Shown in pieces: positions 1 to 12,036 of a stretch of 64,000 nucleotides of DNA (positions are counted from its first letter, which is position 1; each line of letters opens with the position of its first letter). The position numbers and the translations under genes were made by a program. Source of the stretch: Adiantum capillus-veneris. Its lineage: Eukaryota; Streptophyta; Polypodiopsida; Polypodiales; Pteridaceae. The stretch covers positions 42,936,598 to 43,000,597 of the forward strand of contig CM043962.1 of assembly GCA_014529385.2 (NCBI GenBank), written 5' to 3'. Under the pieces are notes generated by a model, which was not told the DNA's origin, ran no database searches, and saw only the letters and a program-made list of their open reading frames with translations.

Positions 1-88
1 TTACCACACTTCATGTTTGGCATACATAAAACGTGAGAAAAGCTTTTATTTTGGGTGTTTTTTTTTTTTTTTTGGTGTTGTGTGTTGT

Positions 89-124
<36 letters not shown>

Positions 125-703
125 ATGTAGCTATTGAAGCACGAGTTCGTAAAGAGAGTCTTTTGATTTCAAAAAAGTTATAGGTTTACATCGACAAAAG
201 AGGTTTTAAAAATAATTTTTGGAAAGAAATCTATATGTTTTAAAAGAAGAGGGATCATTTAACTCATAAAATTATCTATATGAAGAAATTATATCTAAAT
301 TCTACTTGAATACATGTGATATAGAGGGTTTTCTAATAGTGGAAGCCCTCAAAGTAAAGCATACAACTCATGAAGGCAATTGTGGAATATTTGGTAGATC
401 TTATCCATTAGTGCCACATAGATTTTAATAATGAAAAATCCTTTTTCTTATAAGAAGGGCATTAACTACACGTATCTCATGTATTAGATATGTGGGTTAG
501 TGTGAGAGAGGGTTGAGACCGGTTTTCCTATTTGTATAAAGAGGGGCATTGCACATGTGAGAGAGAGTTGGCATTTGTTTTTGTATTTCTATGAAGAGGG
601 ACAATGTGCATTGCATCACACACTAGTCTCTTTCTCAACTTCTTACATACTTTCTCAACTTCTTACATACTGGGTCCTTTCACCATCCATTAATTAATTA
701 ACT
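1..703. other. A/T-rich stretch without gene
   Basis: No coding pattern or recognised element is seen. It holds a long poly-G run at 89-123 next to a T run, and a short direct duplication around 634-671 (a 19-base unit ending in cttacatact twice). Confidence 0.6.
89..123. repeat. Poly-G homopolymer, 35 bases
   Basis: An uninterrupted run of G counted directly. It follows T-rich and TG-rich sequence. Such a run can form G-quadruplexes and is prone to length error in sequencing, so its exact length is uncertain. Confidence 0.9.
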
Positions 704-1239
704 TTGAAGATTCTTTCCACCCTCCCATTTGCAAAAGCGAAAGTGTCTCATCGGCTCGTTCCCACGATGGTTGCTACGATGCAGATAGCTACGGCCCCCG
801 CCTCCCCTTTGTCTCATGTCCTCGCCGTTCCAAGTATGCGCCCCCCTTGCGCAATGCCATCCCACAACATGGACGCAGTCTCATCCGCATTCCAGTTGGC
901 AGACGACAGCCTTGCTTCCCTACACACTGACGCCGAGAGCTACGTTCCACTCGATCTGCAGCTTGCACTAATATGGATCATGGCGGCAGAGAGATGAGAG
1001 CACAAGAGGGACTGAGCCCCTGAAATGCTTTCGCTGCAGTTGCTTCCGAGCTCAGTATCGTTGCAAAAGAGCAGGAGGCCCATGCATACATGGGTTGCGT
1101 TCGTACGACGTCTCCATCCGCCCCACGCTCACCTCGACTACAACTGCGAGTCCCTGCACTGCAACTCTACACCCTCGCACAGCAAGTGTAAACATCGCTG
1201 ATGCTAGATGTCGACGACCCTCCATTCGCGTTCCACCTG
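704..1239. other. GC-richer unique stretch, short ORFs only
   Basis: Base composition rises compared with the flanks. Short open frames exist at 704-997 and 1095-1310 (plus), but they have no recognisable domain, and the second runs into the CT-rich tandem repeat. I do not call a gene. It could be a degraded exon or transposon remnant. Confidence 0.3.
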
Positions 1240-1675
1240 CGTGTCTCTCTCTCCCTCTCTCTCTCTGTCCACTCGCGATCCTATCTGTATATGCTAAAAC
1301 TATACTTTGAGTTGGTTATTTAAGCTAAGACGATAGCTTTGTGCATAACTCACTCCCTCTCTTCCACGTGCTGTATCCCCCCTTTTGACCTTCAAAAACC
1401 TAAGAGGATCTAATGAGATTCCTACAAAAGGAAATAGTAAAAAGATTGCGGGCACATACGTGTCTCTCTCTCCCTCTCTCTCTACTCGCGATCCTATCTG
1501 TATATGCTAAAACTATAATTTGAGTTGGTTATTTAAGCTGAGACGATAGCTTTGTGCATAACTCACTCCCTCTCTTCCACGTGCCGTATCCCCCCTTTTG
1601 ACCTTCAAAAACCTAAGAGGATCTAATGAGATTCCTACAAAAGGAAATAGTAAAAAGATTGCGGGCACATATGTG

Positions 1676-1706
<31 letters not shown>

Positions 1707-1895
1707 CCACTCGCGATCCTATCTGTATATGCTAAAACTATAATTTGAGTTGGTTATTTAAACTGAGACGATAGCTTTGTGCATAACTCACTCCCTCTCT
1801 TCCACGTGCCGTATCCCCCTTTTGACCTTCAAAAACCTAAGAGAATCTAATGAGATTCCTACAAAAGGAAATAGTAAAAAGATTGCGGGCACATA
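1240..1895. repeat. Three-copy tandem repeat of 213-225 bp
   Basis: The marker actcgcgatc recurs at 1271, 1484 and 1709, giving spacings of 213 and 225 bases. Each copy starts in a CT microsatellite, continues through a nearly identical body and ends in agattgcgggcacata. Copy length differs mainly in the CT run, and the copies differ by only a few bases, so the duplication looks recent. Confidence 0.9.
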
Positions 1896-2391
1896 CTAGT
1901 CTCTTTCTCAACTTCTTATTATGTAGGTTGATGTTTCTAGTTCTTCTTTGTTACCCTTCACTTATCATCAAAAGTAAAGTTTTGATGGAACTCTAATTGA
2001 CAAAAATTGAGGATGCTTGTAAGTATAAATATTAATATTGGTAGTGTCTAGAACTCTTTTTATTTTTATTTTAAAAGCAAAACTCACAATTGTGAGTGAA
2101 TTATATTGATCATCTCAAAGAATTACAAGAACTTGTCATGTTCGTGCCGAGCCATGACACCATTCAGAGATCAAACTCACATCAGCTATCTGGGGAGCCA
2201 CCCCTAACGATCTTCCCCTATGCTCTTGATACACCAAGTTCATTATCATGTTCTTCACTAATCTTTTGGTTTCATGATTTTCCCCTTACCTAAGCATTTT
2301 GCTGACAATAAGGCATAGGTAACCCTAGACCAATCATCCAAGTTTTGCTTGCGCCCGAGCGTCCATATTAGCACTCTGCTTTCTTGTATAA
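1896..2391. other. No gene seen
   Basis: A/T-rich sequence between the tandem repeat and the LINE relic. Part of it may be the 3' untranslated region of the minus-strand LINE, but no clear poly-A or target duplication was found. Confidence 0.4.
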
Positions 2392-4395
2392 TTTCTACGA
2401 AGCTTGCCACCTCAGAAACTCCTTCGAACACACGGCAGTTCCTTGTTTGCTATACATTATGTAAAAAGCAAAACCTAATAATTTGAGTGCAGATGAGGAT
2501 GGCAGGGCTACCCAAGTTCTTACCTCCAAGGAGTAAATCAGTCTTAAAAAAACCAATTTTCCATGTTCTTGGACCCACTTGCAAATTTTTCTTGTAAGGC
2601 CTCTGATAGCTGGGCATTCCATAAAAAGGTGGGTCATATCTTCACTAGCCATCCTGCACCCCAGGCATCGATCTGTCCCTATCCCTCTCTCCTAAATCTT
2701 CACCCCCGTCGGAAGAGCACCCCTCATTACTTTCCATAGAAATACCTTCATGTTCTCCATGACTTGCTCCCACCTTTCCTCCGCTTGTTTTTTCCATATC
2801 TTGTTAAGGGGGCTAAACCAATTCTTCTTTAGCATCATTGTATGGTAAATGCCTTTAGAATAGGGTTTCCATAAGAGGTTGCTTCCGGGCCATTTCCAGG
2901 CATTCCAGTCAAACTTCGAGTCACAGATTGGCATCACTGCACTGTCAAGCTCTTTCATCACTTTGTTGACTAGCAAAACCTCCAAGCTATTAAGTTGGAA
3001 ATGGGTTACCAAAAGTTTAGTGGTTTTCCATCTCTTGCTATTACTATCCCAGAAGTACCTCAGTCGGTTCAGACCCTTATTATTCAGTTTCCTGGCTGCT
3101 TCTATCCAATAGGGATTTTGCGGTAGTCTACAACTTTGGAAAGCCACGAGGACCAATGCAAAATGGAGTTCTTGAAGTATCTGGTTTATTCCCCCCACTT
3201 TAGGACTCTTGCTACTCTGTTGCATTTCCTTACCAATTCCCTTGAGCCGCCCCCAGACTTAGAGTAACCCACGTCGGGGCTAAAAGTTTGTCATAAACTC
3301 TACCCCTCTCCACTTTCCTCCTTTCGAACCAAGTTTAGCTGCTTCTAGCATATCTTTGATCATGATAGCCCAAGCTTGGTCTTGTTTAGCCAAGGAGACT
3401 ACAAATTTGGCACAACAAGCTTCTGCATGGGCCACAAGGTTGAGAATATCGAGGCCTCCTTAATTCACTTGCCGAGCGACTGACTCCCAACAGGCCCATT
3501 GCCATGGCTTGGAGGACTTCATGTTATTTTTCCATAAAAACCTTTTTACCGGTTTTAAGAACTCTTTCCAGTGACATTTAGCCATCTTGAGAACCGGGCT
3601 AGTGAAGGCAATATACGGGAGCATAAAGGAATTAATCACTTTTATGCGGCTTGAGAATGGGAGAAGAACATACTCCCACCTACTCTCTTTTTTTTTCCAG
3701 GACCCACTGACATCTTTGTTTGTGGGTTACGTCCACCCCCAAGGGGGGCCCCAAATGTCTAAAATATTCCCTTTTGTAACAATCTCCCTCGACCATTCGG
3801 AAGGGTCAAATGAGTCATTTTCCGACAAGGAGATCGGACTAACTTCTCTGTACTGCACTGGGACCTCGAAGCTATAGAGAACATTTGTACAATCTCCAGA
3901 GCTTTCCTTACGACCTGGGAGGCACCCTCAATAAGAGGAGAGAATCGTCTGCAAACATTTTTACAAGTAGTTGGTAATTTCTTGGAAGAGCCAGGCCTTG
4001 CAACTCCCCACGCTCAGCACTAGCTTCGAGCGTCGTGATTAAAGGATGTGAACCTATGGTGAAAAGCAGGGGCACCAGAGGGCATCCCTACTTAATACAC
4101 CTTTTGACCTCAAAAGAGCCCACTATTCTATCGTTGAATAGGATCTCTGACGGGCTACCAGCCCCTAGTGCATGAATAAGACGACATAGGCGAGGCCCAA
4201 AGCCCAGAGCTTCCATGAGTACTTCTATATATGTCCATGTTATTCTATCATAAGCCTTATCCAAGTCAAGCTATAGCAATTAAATACACTCTTGCTTTGT
4301 GAAAGTTGTGTATTCAATACCTACCATTGCTACCAAGATGTTATCGTATATGGACCTTCCTTTGATGAATCCATGTTGATGGGGAGATATGAACC
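2392..4395 (-). pseudogene. L1-type LINE reverse transcriptase relic, 5'-truncated
   Basis: Read on the minus strand, the product is a degenerate plant LINE pol. From about 4395 downward the translation shows QHGFIKGRSIYDNI, then LDLDKAYDRITW (4210-4280), then the catalytic-type FADDSLLL at about 3945-3965. It continues into a connection region and ends in a reverse-transcriptase zinc-binding domain (RCLGC...HLFMEC, C-x2-C...H-x4-C) at 2600-2670. At least one in-frame TAG lies just before that zinc motif, and other stops and frame changes break the RT. Endonuclease and ORF1 are absent, the usual 5' truncation of LINE copies. The family assignment (plant L1 clade) rests on the C-terminal zf-RVT motif, which I recognise with good confidence. 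Confidence 0.85.
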
Positions 4396-5215
4396 CTTAG
4401 AAATTATATTTATTGACCATAAACCAAGGGTACTAATTCAAATCAACAAGGTTTATTGATGATTATTTCTTCCAATTAAAAATCATAAGAAGAATCCAAA
4501 TCATCTACAAGACAAAGATTTACAAATTCATTGGTAGCTTCAACAAATTGATTTTTTAATTAATGTTCCTCCTTATTGATGTGCAAAATTTTTAGCAATA
4601 CATCTTTTTTTCCCACATTGGGAACGGACTCAATTTCTACCTTGAGTTGCTAGGGCTTGCAAGTCAAACTTTTTATGTTCCTTCCCATATTTTTGGCTTT
4701 TTAAAAGAAGCCTTACAAAAGTGTTGGGTTAGGCATACTTTCAATGTTTCAAGTGATGATTGAGACTTACTTTACATGTTATTTTGGTTTTAAAATATTA
4801 AATAGATATTTTATTTCACCTTTCATTTCACTTTGAGGCATGACTTGACTTCTCTTGCATTCTATTCTTTTAGAATGCTAAAGTGAAGCTTCACTTTGCA
4901 TAATTCTAGTAAGTTCTATACATACATATACATATATACACTAGTGTGGCCGACGACCCTCTCTCTCTTCCTGCGTGATGTCTCACTGAGTGTGCAAGGT
5001 TGCAAGGCACACCACTGGAAGCTGCCGAATGAAGGAGGAGTTGATGTGTGGCAGGGAGGGGGGGTCGGAATCCCTCCCCCTATTATAGATGTATAGATAC
5101 ATACCTACACACACACATAATATAAATAAGTAAATATATAATATATGTTAATGAGTTCTTTTTATTATATATATAAATTTATTTATTCATTTATCTATTT
5201 ACACACACATATATA
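4396..5215. other. A/T-rich stretch without gene
   Basis: Nothing coding is recognised. TA-rich and TACA-type simple repeats lie at 4920-5210. A short ORF at 4896-5096 has no domain and is dismissed. Confidence 0.5.
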
Positions 5216-5491
5216 AGGTGAAGCAATGTTTGGTAATGTCTCTTTTATTAAGTATGGTAAACCATGGTAAAGAGAAGAAAAATCGGTGCAATGATGTCAA
5301 AAGAGTTAATGTCTCTTTTATTAAGTATGGTAAACCATGGTAAAGAGAAAAAAAATCGATGCAATGATGTCGAAACAATTCAAAAAATCCTACAAATTTC
5401 AAAAAAAATGTTAGTATTTTTGGTCTCCTTGTTTGCAAGGAGGACACTCGATCACTTAATAAAAGAGACATTACCAAACATTGCTTCACCT
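5216..5491. mobile_element. MITE with 38-bp perfect terminal inverted repeats
   Basis: The 38 bases at 5216-5253 (starting aggtgaagcaatgtttgg) are the exact reverse complement of 5454-5491. The 276-bp body has no coding capacity beyond shadow ORFs on both strands. It contains an internal tandem duplication of 73 bases. Both ends abut TA/TATA, so a TA target duplication (Tc1/mariner type) is possible, but the palindromic flank hides the exact boundary. It sits next to a copia gag relic. Confidence 0.85.
5238..5383. repeat. Internal 73-bp tandem duplication of the MITE
   Basis: The word gtctcttttattaagtatgg starts at 5238 and again at 5311, and the match runs on for about 70 bases with a few changes. 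This makes the left side of the MITE longer and asymmetric. Confidence 0.85.
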
Positions 5492-5559
5492 TATATAATT
5501 CTAGTTAAACTCAACCTCTAATGATTTTATCACTTTCTTATTGTTTTAGAAAGCCATCG

Positions 5560-6045
5560 TGATCCTTTCGCTTGTTGAAGTAGAATTTCAACTTCACGAA
5601 TTGATGGAAATTTGAGGTGATAGTTGTTAAGTATAATTTTTTTATCAACTCTGAATAAATTTGCTCCAAGTTTCCAAGAGGGATGGCTTTCTTGTCCTTG
5701 TCTCCAACAACGTCATTACCAGAGGCTAGCTGACTAAATAAAGATTTGAGCTTCCAAGAGAGATGGTCTTCTTGTCCTTGTCTCCAACAATGTCATTCCC
5801 CAAGCTAGCGAGGCTAGCTGACTAAATAAACATTTAAGCTTGATTATGTTAACCTCAATCGAGTCATGAAGCTTTTACGAAATACAACTTTTGACAAAAA
5901 AAATTGAACATACACACCAAATAATTGATCGAACTTTTCCCATACCTCACGTATGATCTTTGTAATATTAGTATGATGTATGTAGTTGCAATCAAGACTA
6001 GCACCAAATATGCCAAGAGATTTTTGATTCTTCATATCCCACTAG
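5560..6045 (-). pseudogene. Ty1/copia gag relic (UBN2-like)
   Basis: On the minus strand from 6035 the translation reads NQKSLGIFGASLD, IHHTNITKIIREVWEKFDQLFG. This matches the arrangement of copia gag polypeptides (residues preceding and within the W-containing AWxxLxxLFG motif). Further down, QLASGNDVVGDKDKKAIPLG at about 5665-5735 fits the later part of the same gag domain. The segment between carries stops and a duplication. No protease, integrase or RT was seen nearby, so this is an isolated fragment. Assignment is by motif order only. Confidence 0.6.
5669..5831. repeat. Imperfect tandem duplication inside the copia gag relic
   Basis: The block ttccaagag(g/a)gatgg...cttgtctccaacaa...ggctagctgactaaataaa occurs twice with a spacing of about 85 bases. 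The copy nearer 5700 keeps an open gag frame. Confidence 0.75.
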
Positions 6046-6535
6046 TTTTGTCGTTCTCAATGTCTTGAGAAGGTCAAGGACTCCATATGTCAGATACTCC
6101 TTTCTGCATGAGGCACATCCGGTATGACATTATCTAGGATTGGAAATTTGTACCGTCACAGGAGTTGAGATAGAATTTAGTCTCCATGATTTGTAGCGAC
6201 AAGTCGTAAATCATTTTTGTCGCAATTACTTTTTTAAAAATGGGTTGATGTTAAAGCAAAGCCAGAAATATAGAGAATTGAAGAACTTAATGATTGCATA
6301 AAAGCTCCTCGAGAAAGTTGAGATGCCAAAAAGTTTGAACAATTATGTGAACATTTTCTTAAATTTTAAAAATAGGTTGGCTAAGGCTAGAAAAAGCCCT
6401 CCAATGTAGACATGAAGCAATAATTTAATGGAAAGCTTTTGCAAGCATTGTGCAGCTTACAAAGATATGTCGATTTTACTTCTTATACACATTAGAGGAA
6501 GAATCTCAAGAGCTACTGTCAAAAGTTCCTTCTCA
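6046..6535. other. No gene seen
   Basis: A/T-rich sequence without recognisable coding, terminal repeats or RNA features. Confidence 0.4.
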
Positions 6536-6838
6536 GCCTAGGGAGAATAGAATGACACTACTTTTGAAGGATTTTGAGTAGGTGAACATGACCTTCCTCT
6601 TTTTTGAAGGTGGTTGCTCCCATGAGGGTTTGATGTCAAGGCAGACAATAGGACTATGGAACACCTTGCTTGAATAGCCAGTAGTTCCTCCTTAGTCCAG
6701 GGAGGCCAGAATGACACCACTTTTAAAGGATTTTGAGTAAGTGAGCATGGCCTTCCTCGTTTTTAAAGGCGGTTGTTCCCATGAGGGTTTAGTGTCATGA
6801 TAGAGAGTAGGACTATGGAACACCTTGCTCAGATAGCC
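6536..6838. repeat. Two-copy tandem repeat, period 159 bp
   Basis: The stretch beginning aatgacac(t/c)ac occurs at 6551 and 6710. The two copies stay aligned through ggactatggaacaccttgct with about 10% differences. A short minus-strand ORF within it is a by-product. Confidence 0.85.
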
Positions 6839-7677
6839 ATTGTAGATTCATAGTCAAGATGCAAGAGCTCAGGAAGGAGAGTAACACAAGAGAAAGATGA
6901 GAAGAATTTTGCATGTACGTATAAAGTAGCCAAAAAGAACAGTGCTTTAATTACAAAACAACATTACATATATAGGTAACCATCCAACCTCCATGCTAAG
7001 TTTCCCAAAATGAATCTACTTAATCACTTTGCTCTGCATGTGTTACTAGCCACACTTTGAGAAGTTTCACTCCTCACTCGTATATACTACACACCTCAAG
7101 CCTAAGCCCCCCCAATTGTGTGACCATACCAAACAATAGGCAGGCTTCTTGGTACAGTGAGCCTATAATTCCATCCCCGTGACTATTATTTTGTCTTACT
7201 TGTGATGAAGAGGGCAATACCTGGGACAACATACGAAGCCAGTGTAATCTAATCATCATATTAAAAAATGAGGCATCAACAACCTACAAGGTATGTAGAC
7301 ATCCATACATGACAAAAGGAAGATTAAAGCATCGATGGAATGTACCAATTTGAGCAATTTTAATTACTCACAAGTGGGCTATCCTTGGGTGCACAACATG
7401 CATCCTCCTCCCACCCAATAAAGATGGAGAAGAAGATGAGGCTTTTCTGTATTATAATTATTCATAGTGTGAAAGAAATAGACTATCATCATTATTGGCA
7501 TAATTGAATAAGAGATTCATGACATCATGTTCAAAATATGATCAAACTCAAGCATAGAGACAATCACAGAACCATACTTGTAAATAATCAAAATAAGATA
7601 TTAATATTACATGGATAAACATAATCAAAGTGGAAGAAGGAGACAATTGCATGCATAAGAAAGTACTTAAACAAAGT

Positions 7678-7741
<64 letters not shown>

Positions 7742-8133
7742 CAACACAATATAGAGGATCGGAATGGCCAAACCCCACCTCCCCTCCCCAATAAGGCCTT
7801 GTTTTTGCATTATGGAAGGTTACAATGAAGCTTAATTAAATCATGATACATCACCTTCTTTCAATAGCATCCTCTCATCTTTTTTAACCAAGCCTAGCTC
7901 ACATGGTAAAATTAGCTTTAAAAACATGCAAAGTATTTAACGTTAGAAAACAAGCCTTCAACGATCACCAATTTCACATTTGATGATAGATTTTTTATCA
8001 TGAAGTTTTCCTCTTCAACAAAACTTCTAAAAGCACACGCTTTTTGGAAAGTGTTTTTTTTTTAACAAGGAAAATGACTTCTAAAGTACATTGTTATCAT
8101 AATTTTGATTAGAAAACATATCGTAAAAGGCAT
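6839..8133. other. No gene; AT/GA microsatellite at 7681-7735
   Basis: A/T-rich DNA with no recognised coding. A compound (AT)n(AG)n microsatellite sits at 7681-7735. Short ORFs that cross it are artefacts of the repeat. Confidence 0.5.
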
Positions 8134-8245
8134 AATTGGTGACATTGCCTCTCGCTTGAAATCATAGTCATCTTCAATTATGGCTCTTACTTCTTTGGGG
8201 TATTTAAATCCATTGTGAATGCTACAAAGTTTTACGGACTCTTTA
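8134..8245 (-). mobile_element. Relic Z: end of an old gypsy element of the A/B family (left part)
   Basis: The first about 45 bases (gacattgcctctcgcttgaaatcatag...) resemble the LTR-end/polypurine junction of elements A (25332) and B (17887). This places an older minus-strand copy of that family here, interrupted at 8246 by element C. The similarity fades after about 50 bases, so the call is tentative. Confidence 0.45.
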
Positions 8246-8611
8246 TGTAGCAAGGCTACAGTGTCCTTGGCACATGACATGCAGTTAGTTACAGTTGAGT
8301 TGGAGTTCACACTGGACGGACTCTCACCTGGGCAGTGACATGTGGCAAGTGATATGGATGGTGGTCCAGTGGACACCGTGGTCAGATTACCACCACCTCA
8401 GTTCGGAGATAGCCTTAACTAGATTGGGATATCTACCAACCGTTGGTGGCTCTTTAGGAGATACATATGAGTGGTTGGTTCGAGTCGTGGGTACGCAGCA
8501 TCATCCACTTTGTATGGTTAAGCCTCTAGTGGGAGTCTAGAGTTTTGCACGCCACTGGCACTCTTCCTACACATTGGAGCCTCAACACCTCCATTGTACC
8601 TTGAGTCCTAA
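8246..8611 (+). repeat. Left LTR of C, first part
   Basis: It aligns with 35401-35764 at roughly 90% identity, including ggagttcacactggacgg and gtgggagtctagagtt. It is cut at the A insertion, where its last five bases cctaa (8607-8611) form the A target site. A short ORF at 8295-8540 is an artefact. Confidence 0.85.
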
Positions 8612-9282
8612 TGTAATGGAAATGGCCTATGAACTTTGAGAATAGGAATTTAAGAAAATTAGAGTGAGCATTTTTGTGAGACTACTTGAAGAACATAGAG
8701 GGTGAACTTAATTGGTGGTAGCAACATAACCATTATACTTAATCAACTTGGCATGAACAATACTTTTGCAAGAGAACAGTTCAGGATCCGATTCACTTGG
8801 AGCCGGTCCCCCCTCCAAAAGGCTTTTGTAATATAGATTTCCCATCAAGAGAGACTTGGTACAATAACATCTTTGTGTTCCTTGTGACCTTGGTGATGCT
8901 ATGAAGATGGAAAGCTTCATGCATCAAGAGCATAACATAAACTTTGTAAAAGCATTAACCATGCCCGGCCTTAGTCCCAAGGCCTCAAACACCTTCAAAG
9001 GTGGAGAGAGCTAACGGGGAATGAGGGTAGGGAAAAGGAAGAAGAATCATTCATAGGAAAAAAAAATAGTTCCTCACTTATCATCATTCTTCTTGCTTAG
9101 CATAGCATAATAGCATAGTAATGAAGATAAAGAAGATGGCAAGCTTAAGCATTGAAGCATGGCTCTTGGTTGGATTTGCATTCCATAGCCAAGAGTGTTG
9201 ATGTAGGCTCTAGGCTCTCCACTTCTCCACAAGCTTGGAGAAGGAGATAGAGCTCTTGAACTTTGCACCTCACACAATGAGA

Positions 9283-9370
<88 letters not shown>

Positions 9371-9394
9371 ACCCCCTCTCGTGCTTGGTCCACA

Positions 9395-9435
<41 letters not shown>

Positions 9436-10020
9436 ATTTAATTATATTATTTAGACATGTGTCCTCTTTTTTCTCTTTGAGAGAAAGAGCTTAATTATTT
9501 ATTTTTATGCATCTAAATTCTCATTGGACCCCTTTAAAGCCTATCCAATAGGATTCAAGCACATTATGAGGGCCAAATGGGGAGGACACGTGTGTCTTTT
9601 ATGCTTCTTAAGAGATCATGTTTAAATTGAACACTTCAAGCACCTTAATCATTTAAGCATGAAAATTGTTTATGTCTCTTGAGAGATCATGTTTGAATTG
9701 AACACTTCAGGCACCTTAGTCATTTAAGCATGAGAAGCACCTCAAGCTTGTGCAAGGTTCCAACAAACACCTTAAGCACCTTAGTCAGCAAGCACGACAA
9801 GCACCTCATGCTTCAGTAGGATTCCATCTCAAGATCAGCCCTAGCTTGCCTAAGGTCGAAGGACTTTTTAACACTAACTTTTGGAGGTCTTTAATGAAGC
9901 TAACCCTAAGGTCTTTAAGCTCCATTAGGTAGCATTGCTCTTTAACAGGCCATCTCTCATTTGGACCCCTTTAACCTTGGCCCTGTGTTGAGACAGATCC
10001 ATAAGCACATGTCTATATTC
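8612..10020 (-). repeat. Left LTR of A, main part
   Basis: It matches 30850-32230 of the right LTR nearly base for base. Exceptions are the microsatellite core, which is (TG)n at 9284-9330, (GA)n at 9331-9367 and (CT)n at 9400-9431 here, but only GA and CT in the right copy. It ends with tattc (10016-10020), the target duplicated by element B. ORFs across the repeats are artefacts. Confidence 0.9.
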
Positions 10021-11191
10021 TGTAACATTTAATGGCCTAGTAACTTGTGTGTAGTGGGAAATAGCATAAACATATTGAGCATTTCATTAGAATAGATTCC
10101 TAATGAGCATAACAAGAGTGCTTGGATGGGGAGAGCAACAAAAAGCATAACACCTAGTTAGATAGGCATGAATAATACTTCAAAAGAGAGAGAAATTAAG
10201 CTATTGATAACAATTGAGGACCGGATTTACATGGAGCCGGTTCCCCCTCCAAATTTCCCCCATCAAGGGAGACATTTTACAACACAATACTTTGTGTTCC
10301 TTCAATAACTTGCTGGTGCAATGAAGATGGAAGCTTCAAGCACCATGCACACACTTATAAAACACAACATCGATTCCCTCACGATCTCAGACCCAAGACC
10401 TCACACACCTTCGAATTGGTGAGAGCTAGCAGGGTATGAGAGTAGATTGAGAGGAAGAAGGAGCAGTCTTACGAGAAAGAAGTATATCTCCTCACATAAT
10501 TACTTATAAAAGCTTAGCATAGCTTAGTAATTAGCATGGTAGAAGAGATGAGCATGCATTGAAGCTTGGCTCTTGGTTGGATTTGCATCACAAAGCCAAG
10601 AGTTGTCGGTGTAGGCCTCCCTTCTCACAAGCTTGAAGTAGATGATGAGCTTTCCATTAAAGCTTGAGAAGGAGAGAGAGTCTTCTTTCCTTCACACATG
10701 AAATTGTGTGAGTGTGTGTTTGTTAATGCCTTGCCAAAATCAGCCCCCCCTCTCTCTCTTCGTCGACCCCTCTTGCATTTTACTCATGCTAGCACCCCAT
10801 TGGACCCCGCAAAGCGTAGCCAATGATAATTGAGAAGCATAAGTGATAGCTTTTTGACATGTGTCCCCCTTTCCCCTTTTGTGAGAGCTTTAGGTATTTA
10901 AATAAACTCTCATTGGACCCCTTTATCTTCTGGCCAATAGGAATTAGGCAAGCCATTGGGCTGTTGAATGCTCATTGGACCCCTTGGGAGACTGTCCGAT
11001 AGTCTTCTAGAGAGCTTAATTTCTATTGGTTCTTTTATCAAGTGTTTTAAAATGAATTAAACTAAATGTACTCTAGCCTAATTCTCATTGGTCCACCTCT
11101 ATGGCCATCCAATAGGATTTGAATGCATTTTGGGGGCAACTACGCTAGGGAGCTGACATGTGTCCCCTATTCCCTTTGTGTAAAGAGAGCA

Positions 11192-11222
<31 letters not shown>

Positions 11223-11548
11223 TTCTCTCTCATCCCCTACTAAAAGGGCTCTCCCGCTCCTCTTAGGAGTCTTTGAAGCCTTTGTGTACACTACCAAGCA
11301 TCCAATTTTCCTAAGCAATGACCATTGGACTTAACCTTTGAATTTTGGAACCTTAGCATTTTGGAAGTCTTAATGAGCTGAACCTTAGGTCTTTGAAGCC
11401 TATTTCTTGCACATTGCTCTGTTGCAGATGGTCCCCCTTTGGATCCCTATTTTCCCTCCTTTGGATCCCTTTCGTGACCAATCTGCTAGCCTTACCAATA
11501 ATCTAGCTTTTTATCCCCTGGTACTTTCCCATATTAAATGATCAGTTT
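10021..11548 (-). repeat. Left LTR of B, main part
   Basis: It aligns with 23578-25185 of the right LTR over its full length with a few percent difference. A GT microsatellite at about 11189-11222 is much longer in the right copy (24783-24862). The match stops at gatcagttt, where element D enters. Confidence 0.9.
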
Positions 11549-11579
11549 CATTAGGAAAAATATGAACCCCAAAAGGGCC
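11549..11579 (+). repeat. Left terminal inverted repeat of D
   Basis: It is the exact reverse complement of 17812-17842. It includes the motif gaaccccaaaagggcc at its inner side. Confidence 0.9.
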
Positions 11580-11722
11580 CTTTAGCTTAAGGGGTGATTA
11601 AGCATGGACGAATAAGAAAAGGGTGGTTATAGCTATAGCCTCAAAAAAGTAGGGTAGAAGGGGGCATGGGGGCCTATTTGTTCCCCTGATTATAGCTTTG
11701 TCCCCTAGAAAGAGAGAGAAAA

Positions 11723-11748
11723 GGGGGGGGGGGGGGGGGGGGGGGGGG
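11723..11748. repeat. Poly-G run, 26 bases
   Basis: An uninterrupted G run inside the left arm of D, following GA-rich sequence. A CT microsatellite follows at 11938-11996. Confidence 0.9.
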
Positions 11749-11934
11749 TCCCTCCATTTTCATGGGCGGCCATAAAGTAACCCTAAAATTTCAAAAAAAA
11801 TCAAAAATCTTTAAATCTCACTTTTCACTCCCCAAAAGCTCCCCTAACCAAATACATGGTCAGAAATCTATTTTCTTTTACCAAAATTTGCATTTCTCAG
11901 CCATTACCCTCCATTCTACCTCCTCCTCCTCCTC

Positions 11935-12000
<66 letters not shown>

Positions 12001-12036
12001 CAAGCTTTCCATAGCTGCAACACATATGGAAGCTTT

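Noticed and set aside
704-1310. Possible small genes in the GC-richer stretch
   Set aside because: No domain, no start or splice evidence, and the second ORF enters the tandem repeat.
9145-9441. ORFs with long VCVC, SLSL or RERE repeats (also at 11916, 13135, 24729, 31341, 45900)
   Set aside because: They are translations of TG, CT or GA microsatellites, open in all frames.
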